The notes under the pieces: generated by a model
The model's input: only the letters and a program-made list of their open reading frames with translations
What the model was told of the DNA's origin: nothing
Database searches by the model: none
From: Furcasterigmium furcatum
Lineage: Eukaryota > Ascomycota > Sordariomycetes > Glomerellales > Plectosphaerellaceae
Reading direction: 5' to 3'
NCBI GenBank assembly: GCA_001599815.1
Contig: BCIA01000005.1
Span: forward strand, 3,976,472-4,040,471
DNA: 64,000 nucleotides
Shown: piece by piece, positions 24,001 through 35,200 of the stretch
How the letters are laid out: the number at the start of each line of letters is the position of its first letter
Position numbering within the stretch: position 1 is the first letter of the stretch
Made by a program: the position numbers and the translations under genes

Positions 24001-24130
24001 CTCAAAGAAGATTGAGCTGGCAAACAAGGTCACCGGCGCCGCGGACATGGAGGAGATGGGCAAGGATGCCGAAGCGACACTTGAGAAGGAAGTCAGGGCC
24101 ATGATGGCGGACCAGCTCACTCCATCCTGA
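21041..24130 (+). CDS. FUN30: FUN30/SMARCAD1-type SNF2 family chromatin-remodelling ATPase
   Basis: This single-exon gene encodes 1029 aa. Fun30-type remodelers act in heterochromatin maintenance and long-range DNA end resection. The start is the ATG at 21041 in CACCATGG context. A CUE-like helical segment lies near residues 163-215 (FEYLPVEKLQERTDEVY, then ICREALQACHNNVNDAVVYLYEA). The SNF2 core follows: Walker A DEMGLGKT near 503-510, Walker B DEGH at about 616-619 (DEGH rather than DEAH is usual in this subfamily), LTGTPVQNNLKE, then the C-terminal helicase lobe with VFSKFAK, TGAGGTGINL and QAENRAHRLGQTR near 955-967. The N-terminal 160 residues and residues 215-450 are largely disordered. 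It could be called Fft3 by fission-yeast convention. Confidence 0.94.
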   Translation: MAGFSSSPPSVRRPSNTRGLPTYAGYDDIDELTDTIPASPYTTQPTQVVGRATLGPRMLDVSSSPIRSSVIEVPASSPFQALSGAARFNNGAYNSKTTGLPHKQPTSFASRLAPAGTAFRPPPQQPRGQKRPAVDPIEPILIESSDDDGDNLSPARGQIKPTAFKKRLEAFEYLPVEKLQERTDEVYTAAGGLFPQRICREALQACHNNVNDAVVYLYEAKHLKKNTSVEGKSEQSSFEKKAPAKQAASTAKYQPPLSSPSPVKAKPKPRRRLIQGRRPDRSPSPQFNSPAKAPIVAELEEAPHEHIVIPDGNDGNFEAEDDEIEEAVQVSLQDSTLKHINETSIQELAAMTNQKVEHLQVIDKKRPFSTLQQVQSVTLPRASGSRKSTKIAIGDMLVDKVQEFATAVNAIDNVVAECERRATRVKDEMGSWDIDFRGHRRSAPNSPTSDPLLTPRSLKSYSAPPVPSQPQYLDGHCTMRPFQLFGLNWMNLLYSNGYGCILADEMGLGKTCQVISLIAHLVESYDEGLNKTRPWPNLIVVPPSTLSNWEVEFERFAPGLSVLTYQGSQPVRQEIAAEMLEAPEQYHVVLTSYTQVGKDEDIEALRDLHPNAAIFDEGHKMKNMKTKIYKDLVRIRANWRMLLTGTPVQNNLKEMLALLAFIDPDMFSRSLTQLEYIFGQKVTLRDVNNGAFLYGERISRARNILEPFILQRRKDQVLSDMPKKVCNVAYCDLISSQKDIYNDYERLFKSGPVKTKSNARQNDQNNPWIQLRKAAIHPQLFRRYFTDEKVEKMAKTLMKKVPQSELQQPQLHHLVGELKNCSDFELHLWCRDYPCIEDFDIPEGSWMESGKVVKMLELIHEYQKNGDRVLVFSKFAKVIEILREVLFTDGIDHCVLYGATNVEDRQHLINEFNNNKKKTVFLLTTGAGGTGINLTSANKVIIFDQSDNPQDDIQAENRAHRLGQTRDVEVIRLLTTHTIEELIYKACSKKIELANKVTGAADMEEMGKDAEATLEKEVRAMMADQLTPS

Positions 24131-24773
24131 ACGGTCTCTCCGGAGGCCGCGAACCTGGCCAAAAGTTCACAGAGAGGACCCGCGTTGGACCATTGAGCAT
24201 GATTTCACAAACGAGCAGACCAGCGGGCGAGCGTGGCTATTTTTGTCTTTTTTATATTGTTGGATTCTCACATGACCCAACTGCGCAAGACTCCCGCTCC
24301 AGTCAGGAGGGTACCCAACCCCGTCCTCCGGATGGATCGGTGCAGGGGGGGCAAGCAAGGCATGATTCCAGGAAGCGAGAGCATCGGCATACACGGGAAA
24401 ACGATAGAAGTCCCAAACCATACAAGGGATGAAAGATGAGATGAGATGGCTTATACAGGAGGAAAGGGTTTGCTAGACGAGGTTTGCTGCACTGCACAAA
24501 GGGGGCCACTCACGAGTGAGACAAGCTTCTAGACGCTGATAGCTAGATGCCAGCGGCGCGAGCTCCAAATGGCAGAATATTGATTACGGGCCTTTTGGCC
24601 TCAGAAGTAGCGATCGCGGGATGGACATAGTGAACTGTGCAGTCTGTTCGTACAGCGGATGTAAGGAAGAGATTGTACAGAGAGCGCCAACGCCCTGAAT
24701 TCATCGCAAACGTACAATCGTCACATCACCTCAGGTCCCGTCCGCCCGTCCGCCATATTCCCAAGCAACTCGT
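24131..24773. other. intergenic, convergent FUN30 / phosphate carrier
   Basis: This stretch lies between two gene 3' ends and should hold 3' UTRs. Nothing else is recognised. Confidence 0.5.
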
Positions 24774-26038
24774 TCAGTGTTTCTTGGCCTCGGCAGCCTG
24801 TGCGGCACCGCCGGTTGTGGGCAGGCCCATGAAGATCTTGAAGTAGTCCTGTCGGGGGTTGTCAGTCCTGGAGCTCTTAAATGTTCAGTATCACAGGCAC
24901 TTACGTAAATCATCCACTGCAGGCCGGTGAGGGTGCCGATCATGACGATACGGACGGGCAGGCCGTTCCAGAGCCCCGCGAAGCCGATGTCCTTGTAGAT
25001 GCGGCTCATGGCTCCGCCGAAGGCCTCGCCGGGCTCACGGTAGGCGTTGAGCTTGCTGACCATGACGTCTGCGGGGTGGGAGACGATAGCGCAGAGGATG
25101 CCGGCCAGGTAGCCGGCGGCGAAGGAAACGCCGGTCTGCGCGGCCTTGCCGTAGTCGTTCTTCTCGCCGGGAAGGCGGTCGTACATCATCTCGACAATGG
25201 TCTCGAAGGAGGCGAACTTCATCATGGTGTAGGGGATCTGGCGGCCCCAGAGGGGGTAGAGGCCCTTGTAGAGGCCGGGGACGCCCTCCTTCGCGGTGAT
25301 CTTGCGGATGCCGTCGAGGGTTCCGGCGAAGGGGGAGGGCATGCCGCCCTGCATGCGGACCTTTACGGCCTCGAAGGGGCAGAGGGCGATGTCGGCGAGG
25401 AACTCTGCGGAGGCGGAGGCGGAGAGGTAGAGGAGGGTCTTGTAGCGGACGGCGTTTTCGGGACCGGCGACGTCGGAGTAGGTCTTCTTGAAGTATTCGT
25501 ACCAGCCGTACTTGAAGGAGCCCTGGGCGGAGTAGCCGATGAGGGTCGGGCTCCAGCCGGTGAAGATGCCACGGATGCCCTGGGTGCGGTAGATCTTGCC
25601 CCAGGCCTGGAAGTTGGAGGTGTAGAGCTTGGAGTCGACCTGGCGGCGGGTCTTGACGAGATCGAGGGGGGTGACGGCGGTATGGGTGAGACCCTAGCGG
25701 TGGTTAGGATATGCTAGATGATGATCTCGGGTGAGAGACGGGGAGGGACTTACACAGGCCATGAGACCACCAACGGTACAGGCGGCATAGTATTTGCCTG
25801 TATAGAGCTCGATCTTGCCCGTCTTGGCTTGGGCTTTGGAGGAGGCCTTCTCGAACTCCTTCGTGGCCTCGGCGCTCAGCTTGTTGGCCTTGTCCTTGAC
25901 ATTATCGACGGTCGAGTACGCGGGGTAGAGCTCGGGGCGAGCTTGCCAGCGGGTGGCTTTCGAGGGCTGGTCATTGTGCTTGCTTGCCGGGGCAAGGGGC
26001 GAGGCGAAGCATTTCTGGACGGTGTCTATGGTGACCAT
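24774..26038 (-). CDS. mitochondrial phosphate carrier protein (SLC25 family)
   Basis: This inner-membrane carrier imports phosphate for ATP synthesis. Three exons are inferred: 26038-25754, 25693-24905 and 24848-24774. The introns are 60 and 56 nt, both with GTAAGT donors and phase 0; the protein is 382 aa. Three Solcar signatures are visible: PLDLVKTRR near residue 104, PFEAVKVRM near 201 and PADVMVSKLN near 302. Residues 1-80 form an N-terminal extension rich in Lys, Ala and Ser (KDKANKLSAEATKEFEKAS), longer than in yeast Mir1. Phosphate-carrier features are KYGWYEYFKKTYSD and PLWGRQIPYTMMKF. It is divergent from the CBS-domain gene. It could be named MIR1/PIC2-like; I cannot choose between the paralogues. 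Confidence 0.93.
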
Positions 26039-27325
26039 GGCGGGCAGCGGCTGTCTGGGGTGAGGACGGATTTATGATGTTATCGCTGGTGCGCCGGGTC
26101 AGCTTGTGGTTGAGCTCACACGACACCCAGTCAATTCCTTCGAGATGCCGACTGGAGAGGTATGTGTTTTAAGAAAGGAGGGAGGTATCACAGCAGAATT
26201 TCGCAGAGACGAGGAAGTAATAGGTAAATAGGCACAAGGGTGAGCTTGGAGGAGGGGTGAGGGGGAAAAAGTGAGATGGGATGCACCCGGATAAGGACGA
26301 CCTGAAGACGAGTGACGATGTGCTAAGAGTCCAAGGGACCTGAAGGAGGTGGTGAACTGGCTCACATTGGTCGAAGATGTCCTGTGGTACTTATCACCTC
26401 AGTCATCGATAGGATGTACCGGATTTCCCTGAAGCCCGGTAGCTCAGGCGGGAGAGTCGGCATTGGTCCCTGTCATTTGGTGGTTCTTTGGGCAATGCGC
26501 CCCGGGAGGTGACATCACCGCATCCGGGCCTTTTCACCACCTCCACCTCCACCACATTTGGGGTTCGTCGGTTTCTGGGCGCTGCGATGCTTTTGTGGCT
26601 CTTAGATTTAGCGTGAGGTCTCTCTCGTATGTCTTGTCATTATGTAGCAAACACCAGGTAGATGGCCATTCTCTATGCCCCGGGATGCCGGTATAAGTCA
26701 CCATAACAGCTCCACCTCCGGGCCATTTCAGCCGATCCTCGATCCAAGATCCCGCCGGAGTTGGGAACTGAAGCGGGCCAAGCGGGTTGCAGAAAGGATG
26801 GCCGCCCCGAGACGGCCATGTCGACCAGCAGACTTCAGATCGAGCGATAGAAAATCGAGATGGCCTCTTACTCAACTCCAAGGAATTCACATGGCCTCTG
26901 TCTTGATTCGAAGAAATCGAGATGAGCTCTTGCTCAATTAGAGATAATCCAAAGGCAACCCATCTGGATGGCGGCATGGGTGGACCGGCCATGTGTTCTG
27001 TGAGCCGCGTGCGGGCCAAGGACACTGGATGTCACGGCAGACCCGCTATCCGCTGCCCCACTCATTGTCGAAGTTTGGCCCCCCACGCTCGTCAGATGCG
27101 AATTGCCCCTCCTACCACCACTGAACTGACTGATCTTGCTTGACTTGATTCTCACCACCAAAGAAAAACCCCCACCACAGGTCAACGTCGACATCCACCC
27201 GACTCCCAGCTCTGTGGAAAACCCCCGCTTTCGACCATCACGGCCGCAGCGACTTCAGCCTTCCTTCTTACCGCAGTAAACCTCTTTTCTTTTCCCGAGC
27301 ACCATTCAGTAGTCCAGCCGCAACC
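26039..27325. promoter_or_regulatory. shared divergent upstream region of phosphate carrier and CBS gene
   Basis: No coding exon is supported. A tRNA-like block near 26434 was examined and rejected. The last 150 bases before 27326 are C/T-rich, typical of a fungal core promoter and leader. Confidence 0.45.
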
Positions 27326-27884
27326 ATGGCTGCCGTCGCCAACAGCCCCCCTGCCCCTCCGGGTGCCTCGTCCACTTCTCAGCCCTTCGTCTCAAAATGG
27401 TCCTCCCGCTACCGCGGCGTACGTCTCTCCTCTCCATCCCCTATCACCGTCATCTAACATATCCCAGGCCACAGTTGAAGACCTCGACCCCCCCGCTGCC
27501 CTCTCCCTCCACCCCTCCGACCCCATCTCCCTCGCCCTCCTCTCCGCCTTTGAGCGCGACTACACCCACCTCACCGTCGTTGACACCCGCACCCGCGCCC
27601 TCCTCGGCTACGTATCCATCCCTCACCTCCAGTCTCTCATCGACGCCGGCAAGGTCCGCCCCGAGGACGACCTCACGAAAGCCATGGTCCGGTTCCAGCG
27701 CCGCGGCCGCAAGTACACTGTCATCACCATGCAGACGCCCCTCGAGGAGCTCGAGGAGTTCTTCGAGTCGGGCGAGGGCGAGGACAACACCTTTGCCGTC
27801 GTCACGGACGAGAAGAGGCGCTTCGTCCTCGGCGTCGCGACAAAGACGGACCTGGAGGAGTTTGTCAAGAGGCGGCCGGCTTAG
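27326..27884 (+). CDS. CBS-domain protein
   Basis: Two exons are inferred, 27326-27418 and 27468-27884. The intron is 49 nt, with GTACGT donor, CTAAC branch and CAG acceptor in phase 0; the protein is 169 aa. After a Ser/Pro/Ala-rich leader (residues 1-31) there is one CBS pair. The first unit is DPPAALSLHPSDPISLALLS with YTHLTVVDTRTRALLGYVS. The second includes VITMQTPLEELEEFF and TFAVVTDEKRRFVLGVATK. CBS pairs (Bateman modules) bind adenosyl nucleotides and usually regulate a partner protein. The protein has no attached catalytic or transport domain, so a stand-alone regulator is the most that can be said. Confidence 0.85.
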
Positions 27885-28439
27885 GGGGAAGGCGCTCCCG
27901 GGCAGCCGAGCGGTCTAGGCGCAGACCGCGGCGAGGTGGAGAAGGCACGGTGTAATGGAGATTTTCAGCTGGTATGAGAGAGGAGAAGCACGGCGGAGGA
28001 ATACCCAGGACAGGCCGCATGCAACGGACGTATGCGCGAGGGGGATGGGATGGGAGGACGGGGCCATGTCAACCCTGGCGCCGGCCTCTCAGGCGGCACG
28101 AGAAACGGGCGGACGATGTCGAGTGTTCGGCACCCCCTTTCTTGCCGGACGCCAAGCATCCGTGACATATGTCCCACGGACAACACAGGACGACGGACCT
28201 GCCATCAACATTCAACATGTCATTTTAGACAAGCCAATTAGCGTACAGGCGCAACGGATCACAATCATATTTCATGGTCATCGCTCGTTCAGTTTCATCT
28301 CTGATATTTCGTCTCCCTTTCTGAAGAAGGGGGAGCCTAGGGGGGTATTGTGAACTGCCTCGAGCCTCTGCTACTCTCACCACGCTCGCCCGCCCGCCAT
28401 GCCAAATGTGATGATGGAAAGCAAACCAAACGTGGCCTC
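27885..28439. other. intergenic, convergent CBS gene / unknown gene
   Basis: It holds the 3' UTRs of both genes. A tRNA D-arm-like string just after the CBS stop was rejected for lack of the rest of a tRNA. Confidence 0.45.
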
Positions 28440-29116
28440 TTAGGCCTCCTCGCCGATGAAGTCGTAGATGAGCTTGAACTCGACCCTCTCGCCGTCCTTG
28501 GCAACCACAATGTTGCGCACGTACCGCCGCTCGCCGTTGACGTCCTGGAAGCCCCAGATCTGCTTCGCCGTCCATCCGCTGTCGAGGTTCTCCACGAAGC
28601 TGAGGATGTGGCTCTTGCCGTCGGGGCCGGTGGCCTCGGCCGGGCCCTCGAGCCAGTCCTTGGCCAGGTGGGCGTCGTCGATCTCCTCCGCCGAGACCCA
28701 GTTGCTCTGCCCGCGGCAGTTGCCGAAGAGCCAGTCCGAGTGCTCGCGCCACTCCATGTCGAGGCAGCGGTGCTCCGAGGTGCCCTTAAGGCCGCCGGTA
28801 GCGGTCTGCTCGATGTCGATGTTGGTGAAGGTGGGCTCCTTGGAGTTGTTGGGCTCCTTAGGCAGGCCAACGAACTGCTTGACGTGGAGCGTGACGGTGG
28901 CCAGGCCGATGGCCTTGCGGGTCACCCAGCCGACGCCCTGGAGGGCAAGGGCGGGCTCGGGGGAGTCGGAGAGCTGCTTGTTCTAGGTAGGTGGACGAGG
29001 GATGTAAGCGGTCTGTCTTGCAGCAAGGGGAGGAGGGATGGAGGGGCGGGAGATCTGCTTACCATCACCCACTTGCCATTGAGGTCGCTGATAATCTTGT
29101 TCGCGGGGGCAGCCAT
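28440..29116 (-). CDS. conserved fungal protein of unknown function, lipocalin-like in appearance
   Basis: Two exons are inferred, 29116-29063 and 28982-28440, with an 80-nt intron (GTAAGC donor, CTAG acceptor) in phase 0; the protein is 198 aa. It begins NKIISDLNGKWVMNKQLSDS, where the GKW opening and the following alternating hydrophobic strands (ATVTLHVKQFV, TFTNIDIEQTA, DWLFGNCRGQSNWV, SHILSFVENL, KQIWGFQDV, VRNIVVAKDGERVEFKLIYDFI) resemble a lipocalin or fatty-acid-binding barrel. There is no signal peptide or membrane segment, so it is probably cytosolic. I recognise it only as a fungal-type protein; ligand and role are unknown and the barrel is an inference from strand pattern. Confidence 0.82.
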
Positions 29117-30933
29117 GGTGTCTGATTCCGGGTGGGACGAGGAGGTTACTGTAAAGGGAAAGTATTGGACGACTTTGGGTTGCGTCGTGTACGAGGGGTC
29201 TCAGGGTCTGCGGATAATGCGGTAATGCTAGGGACGGAGTAGTTTAAGAGGCCGAGAAAGTCGAGACGAGCTAGATATGCGGCGGAGGCGAACTGATTGA
29301 TCCGGAGAGGTGAATCGTGCAGTGGTGGGGAGTTCTGATAGGCGACTTGAGTCGTTGTATGGAGTTGTTTAGGACGCAGAAGTTCAGGGTCCGGAGGGGG
29401 AGGTCTTTAAGCTGGGCTGGCGCGGGGTGGTGGCTGGGGCGGGCTTGCGCAAGCTGTGAATAGCAACCGCGCAATCAGGGACGGGAAGGAAGGAAGTGAA
29501 TCACAAGAGAAACCTGACAACATGTCGTCCTGAGACCGGCCGAGGCACAGAACCCTGTGCTGCGGATTGTTCGGGCGAAGTAAGGAAAGAGCTCGCGCCG
29601 CTTGGTGGGGTGCTTTCCGCGCCGCGCATCCAATGCCCAGCCCTGGCAGCCGGCTGATGATCTCATTGCTAGGGATCATCGGTTCAGAGTGCGTCGCACC
29701 ACACGACCTCCACTAACAAGTCCCGAGCTCTCGGCGTTTTAGCGCAACACCAGAGGCACACATCAGCACGTTATCACCACTGCAACCCCCCCGGACGGGA
29801 TCCCGGCCTGGAGTTCACGCAGCCAAACTGCGGGGAAGGCCAACGACATGGATGGTGGTCCTCTGACAGGCATCCCATCCCGGGCCAAGAGGAACACTCC
29901 TTCTCTGTTGGTTCAGCCTGGAATGCCTGCATGTGCTAACTCGCCCGATATCACACCCACGGACGACGCTCAACGGCGGGGACTTGTCCCCCCCTGAAAA
30001 GGAGCAAACCCGGCTGAACATGGTGTAAGTCGCATGCTTCCAGAGACGAAGCTTGCTTCGTCTCATCCATTTCCGACAAACCACCCTGGACCTGGGGCCC
30101 TCTATCAAACCCACTCATGAACTTTCCCAACTTGGTAGCTCGGCACCGACACCCGTTGCACGCACCACATCAATGCCACTCTTCAAACTGGTCGGTCTGG
30201 GGAAGCGATGGACGAGAAAACAGTTGCCCCAGGCTTCCCCGCGTGATGCTACATCAGGATGGCATTGCCCGGACATTGTTCCTCGTTTGGTCCAGACAAC
30301 TTCCCCGTTGGGTTTGGCGAGAGGGGTCGCTCCCCGAGATGGAGGGGGATCGCCTCCGTCGGTTCGACGTCGTGTTTGCCAACAATGAAAAGCATGTGAA
30401 CAGCCGTTGGACGAAACACCTCGCTGGGAACACCCCTGTCTCGCCGGCTCGACGCCAGGCTGCATGGCTGGATGAGTTTCCGTTGCGACGCCGGACACGG
30501 ATACACGGGGCATTCCCGCCCTCCGGTTCCGATTTCATGCGCACAGAATACTCATCATGGACCGACTGTTGTGATCGACAGGGGCTAACGAAGAAATGCT
30601 AAGTGTATAAGTCTGTATGTATTAGATGCCTCGCTTATATAGTACTCCGCCTGTTGGGGCAGAGCGTCGCAGGCAGGGGGGGCACTCATATATATCCCAA
30701 AAGAACCAGATCCGAAATCCTAAAAGTACAGTATAAAGTCTTGTCGTCTCTCTCTTGATCTTCCGCGTCTTCCCCCGCCCCCTTCTTGTGGTCGTCGTCG
30801 TCGGTAGCCGTCAGAATCGTACAATGCATCGTTTGGGCATCCCAGAGGCCACGGCCAGCCGCTCAGCAACACTGGTGCTCCCGGGACGTTGCTTCGTCTC
30901 GTCATCGCCGTCGTGTATCGATGCGCCGACCTC
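29117..30933. other. intergenic region without recognised gene
   Basis: It holds the promoter of the minus-strand unknown gene and the 3' region of the SDR gene. Open frames here (for example 30513-30115 minus) show no domain or intron support. Confidence 0.45.
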
Positions 30934-32254
30934 TCAAGGCCACCACTTCATCTTCTTGTAACTCTCAATCACCTCCACAACCAGCTCCTTCGTCATCTTG
31001 GGCCGCTCGTACTGGAAGCCAACCAGCTGCTCGAGACGCGATCCGTCCATGCTCAGGTCCGTGTCTTTCAGTAGCTCTTTCTCCAAAAAGGGTGTCAGCG
31101 GACCCGGTCGTGCAATGCTCGCCTTCTCGAGAAGCTCTGCCCATGGGCCGAGAAGCTCGTCGTTGACGTCGTCCACCACGCTGTCGATGCTCAGACGGGC
31201 GAATGTGCTAATCAGTTGGCCCTGGAAGCCCGTCTCGATCTTGAAAATCTCGCCAATGAGTTCCGACATGGTTCCCTGGGTTGTCGCGCCCTTGTCCACA
31301 ACGTTAAAAGTAGGCGCCGGGTTGCCTGTCGACTTGGCGTCCCATGTGCCTCTGCCACCCGACTTTTCATACCACTGCGCGACAGACCACAGGGCGCGCG
31401 TCACATCGTGGATATGGGCCGTGTTTTGTCGCAGGTCCTTCGTCCAAAGCCACTTCATCTCGTCTTCCAGGTACTGGTACACCCGTGCCATGCACAGCGC
31501 TGTCGCCACCCATTGAGATGCGTAGGGGCCGTAGACGTGGGCCAGCCGTACAATGACGAGGTTGAGACTAATATCAAGTCAGCATTCGAGACGTTCGAGC
31601 TCATCATCAGGGTCATCCAGCGCGATGCTGGAAGCCAGGTAGGGATACTGACCCCTCAATCTTGGCAAGCTCCTCCTCAGCCTGCAGCTTGTAAACTGCA
31701 ATCTTGCTCCAGGGCTTTAGTTTGTCGCCCTCTTTGCTTGGCGAGGAGTCGGGCTTATAGACCATGCCGGTGCTGAGCTCAACAAAGGCCTTAACTTTAC
31801 GTTTCGCGGCCTCCTTGCCAACCGCGACGGAAAGCGCCAGGGAGCGCAACTTGTAGACCTCGTCCTCTTGCGAGTACCTGGTTTCGCCACCGCAGTTGAA
31901 GACATAATCCCACTGCTTACCATCTGGTCTGTCAAAGATGCGACCCAGGGCCTCTGTTCAAAAGCAATTAGCGGGGCACAACAGACTGCCGGACAAGGCG
32001 CAAGGCGATTGTGCCAAGATGCCGGCGAGCGGGAGGATGATGGGCAACTCACGTTCTCTGCTTGCATCGGCCTGCATGAACTTGTTGCCGGCACAGGCAT
32101 CCTGGAATTCGGGGGCGAGCCATGCCAGCTGAGGCAGAGCCTTGTCGACAACGCGGACCTCGGAAGCAAGGTTGTTCTCGTGGATGTACAGGGCGAGGAA
32201 ACGGCCAATATAGCCCAATCCGCCGATTATGAGCACCGACGGCTTTTCCGCCAT
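30934..32254 (-). CDS. NAD-dependent epimerase/dehydratase, atypical extended SDR
   Basis: Three exons are inferred: 32254-32053, 31953-31653 and 31567-30934, with introns of 99 and 85 nt; the phases agree and give 378 aa. The Rossmann motif is VLIIGGLGYIGRF (GGxGxxG, residues 11-17). Further SDR features are NCGGETRYSQED, VKAFVELSTGMVY and VIVRLAHVYGPY. The substrate-binding half contains HIHDVTRALW. At the place of the catalytic YxxxK there is IAVYK, with Ile152 aligned to the usual Tyr and Lys156 kept, so ordinary SDR proton transfer is doubtful. The position aligned to YxxxK is set by the following LQAEEEL helix. Fungal relatives are generally annotated only as NAD-dependent epimerase/dehydratase; the substrate is unknown. 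Confidence 0.88.
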
Positions 32255-35200
32255 GATGGAGAGCGAGACGAGCGGTATCGGAGAGTTTGGGTGAGGATTG
32301 TCGTCGGGCTATCGTTGAGGGGTGGTGTTGGGGGTTTGGGCCGGCAGAGCGAGAGCGCGGGGTTCGTTCGGGAACCGGGGAAAAGGGGCAGCGAGGTGTC
32401 GTCTGCTGGCTGCGACGTGAGCAGGGGTACGGACGACGGAAGTGACCAAGATGCGCAACCTGCAGGAATGACACTGCCGGGAGAGGATCTCAATTGTGTC
32501 ACGGCGACTTGTGGCCTTTGAGGTCGGTCTCGAGACGGCGCACTTGTCCGTCTGGAAGCGAGGTGGTGGTGTTGGTGTCGAAGGAGGGGAAGTTGGGACG
32601 AGCTGCTGGACTTGGGTCGCCAAACTGTCACAGGGCAGCTTTGAGCCAATGCTCACCCGACTGTGGTCAACCCCTTATATTACTTTGTCGTGAGTGCTAC
32701 AGGAGGGCAGACACACGGACATTGACAGGGGCCAAAGGGGAGGGACCCGCAAGCAAACAGCCGGGAGGCGAGCAATAGCGCGTGCTGGCGGCCTGATGAT
32801 GGATGGGTGTAATTGTGGATTGGGTTTGCCCGCGCAAGAAGATGAAGTCGTCTCGTGGCCGTGGTAGAATGGATTCGGGGTGGAGCTTTAATTATAAGTT
32901 GCAGACCGGACCTGGCTGACCGACTCAGGCAAAGAAAGGACGCACTGCAGGAGGGCTGGCTTGACGTGGTACAGGAGGGATTAGAGGTCGGACTGGCGAT
33001 GATGGATGGCATTGGAGACGGTAAGATTGGCGACGCTGAACGGCGTTGGTGGATGGCCGGGGAAAGAGTCCGGCGAGACACGTCCGTTCCTTCCTCTCGA
33101 TGCTTTCTTTTTCAGATGCATGCATGCATGGCAGTCGCGACTTCCTTCCCGTACCTTACTTGTACGGTTAGGGATGATCGGGTCGGTCCTGCAGGACATC
33201 TCGGAGGCAGGAGCCATCCACATCAACGGTTAGATCCCTACTCTGTCTCTCCTCTTCAACTTCGCCGAGACACCACCGCGGCAAGTCGGGATCCTATGTA
33301 CAACATCAACGAACAGCCTCGATTCCTGACGTCTCCGACATCCGGAGCCGCAACGCTCCTCTGCTCGCACGCACCTCTACACCACTAAAACCGGGTCGAT
33401 CGGATCAAGAACCGTCATTCCACCCGGCCGACTCAGGTCTAAACACAATCACCTATGCATCTTCCCTTGTCACACCTTCACCGGTCATCCCGTACTTGCC
33501 GTACGTACGCGCTGCTGGAAGTTTTTGGAACATGGCGGCGCCCTTCCCACCTCGTCAGCCCGCCTCAACTCATGTCTGCCCCTCCTCCAGCAGCAACTAT
33601 CCACCACTAGCGCCGTTGATCCAGCATCAAAGCGCTCAGCCAAGCCATTCTTTCGCCAGGGGTATCATCGGGCGAAGAACCGCCGCCATCACCACCGCCG
33701 CACTTTTACTACATATGTACAAGTCCTCGTAACGCGTCTGCACCTGCTGTTGACGCTCATGTCAGGCGGCCGCGATGAAACCCTGTGCCCAGCAAGGACC
33801 GGGTGCCACGTCCCGTCCCTCTTTCATCAGGGGCTTCCCTTGGAGTGACCACGCACCAACTTTTTAGGCGGCGGTGGCCCGAACTTGGGGGCCCGCCAGA
33901 TCCACGATGCGGACGGGAAGCGGGATAGGGGTAATGGGAACGGGTCGAGGGACCGCGCCGTCGCGCGCTTCATCCCCTAACCTAACATCTCCAGATCAGC
34001 CCAATTAGGGGCTGCGGGGTTCTTCTAGAACGATTCCCGCCATAACCGCCTTCAGCTGGCATGGCCATCGAGACGCTTCCTTTTTCACATTCATGACACT
34101 GGACCAAGCATATCGTCGGCGTCGGCTCCCTTGCGCGCCTCTGCTCATCGAGTGCGACATGCAGCGGCAACTCCGGCGGCTTGAGGGCTCAGAAACGCCC
34201 TCAGATGTGTCAAGGGGCTCTCCAAAGTGCGCTGTGGAGTGCGTCGTAGGGTTTTCCCTTCAGAATATGTTGTGGTTCCTCATCAGGATGAGAACCGCAC
34301 CCCTGAACCGGCAGCGCTCAAATCTCCGCCATGTCATCATTGGTCCACCGCGGACGCAACATGCCACGCCGGCTTTACGACCCGTTCATGCAGACGCTGC
34401 TTCTCCTGCATGGTCGTACTGGACCTGGCGATCAAAAAATTCCTCAGCCACACCTGACCCCTCTGTTTGTCAGAACTGTCGACCGTTTGCCCCTGTCTCT
34501 ACAGTATGTTTCTCTCAAAAAGGAATGGGCATGAGACATGTCAACCGCAATCAGAGCCAGAAGATGTGAGGGCTTTCAGGTACATTGTACATCATCCATC
34601 CAATGGAGGGGTTATGACTCGAAAGCCTCCTCTCCCAACGCCGGATGCCATGTCCCTTTCCTGATCGGGAAGCCACGCCCGTCTGGCTTTTATCACTCCG
34701 ATGCAGTCAAGCAGTCTTGTCGCTCGCTACACACACAGCATCTTGGTCGACGCAATAAGCCGAAAGGTCCGCTCCGGTCAGTACTTCTGGGCACGTCTAT
34801 CAACCCCTTTGATATGCAGTGTTGCCCCTGAGTGACGACAACCGCCCGAAACGCCGACGACACAACCACGCTAGTTAACTTTGAGTCTCGTCTCGAGCAA
34901 GCCGCCCTTCGGCAGAGGTGTCTTCTTTCCAGATTGACCGATTCTTGTTGAGGGAGGGACGGGAGATGACTTGCATACTTCATGCATACCCAATCTTGAT
35001 CAAGATGAGCCGATTCCGCTGTATACATGGCCGGGTTGTCTTCTACCGACGGCAACCAGGGACTTGTTCCCCGGCCCCTGGATTGTTAGGATGGCACATA
35101 TCCAGCTGTTACGGGTTGCAGATAATTTTGACGTTGAGCCGCGAGCCGCCCGCGTGCTTGTTGGTTCCGTGTGGCATGTGAGACTGGCATACCTGTAAGC

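Noticed and set aside
26434..26510. tRNA-like block (GTAGCTCAGGCGGGAGAG)
   Set aside because: It resembles a D-arm, but there is no GGTTCGANNCC B-box at the right distance and no acceptor stem pairing was seen.
27895..27950. tRNA-Leu/Ser D-arm-like string (AGCCGAGCGGTCTAGGCGCAGAC) after the CBS gene stop
   Set aside because: Only the A-box region matches. The anticodon arm and T-arm are absent.
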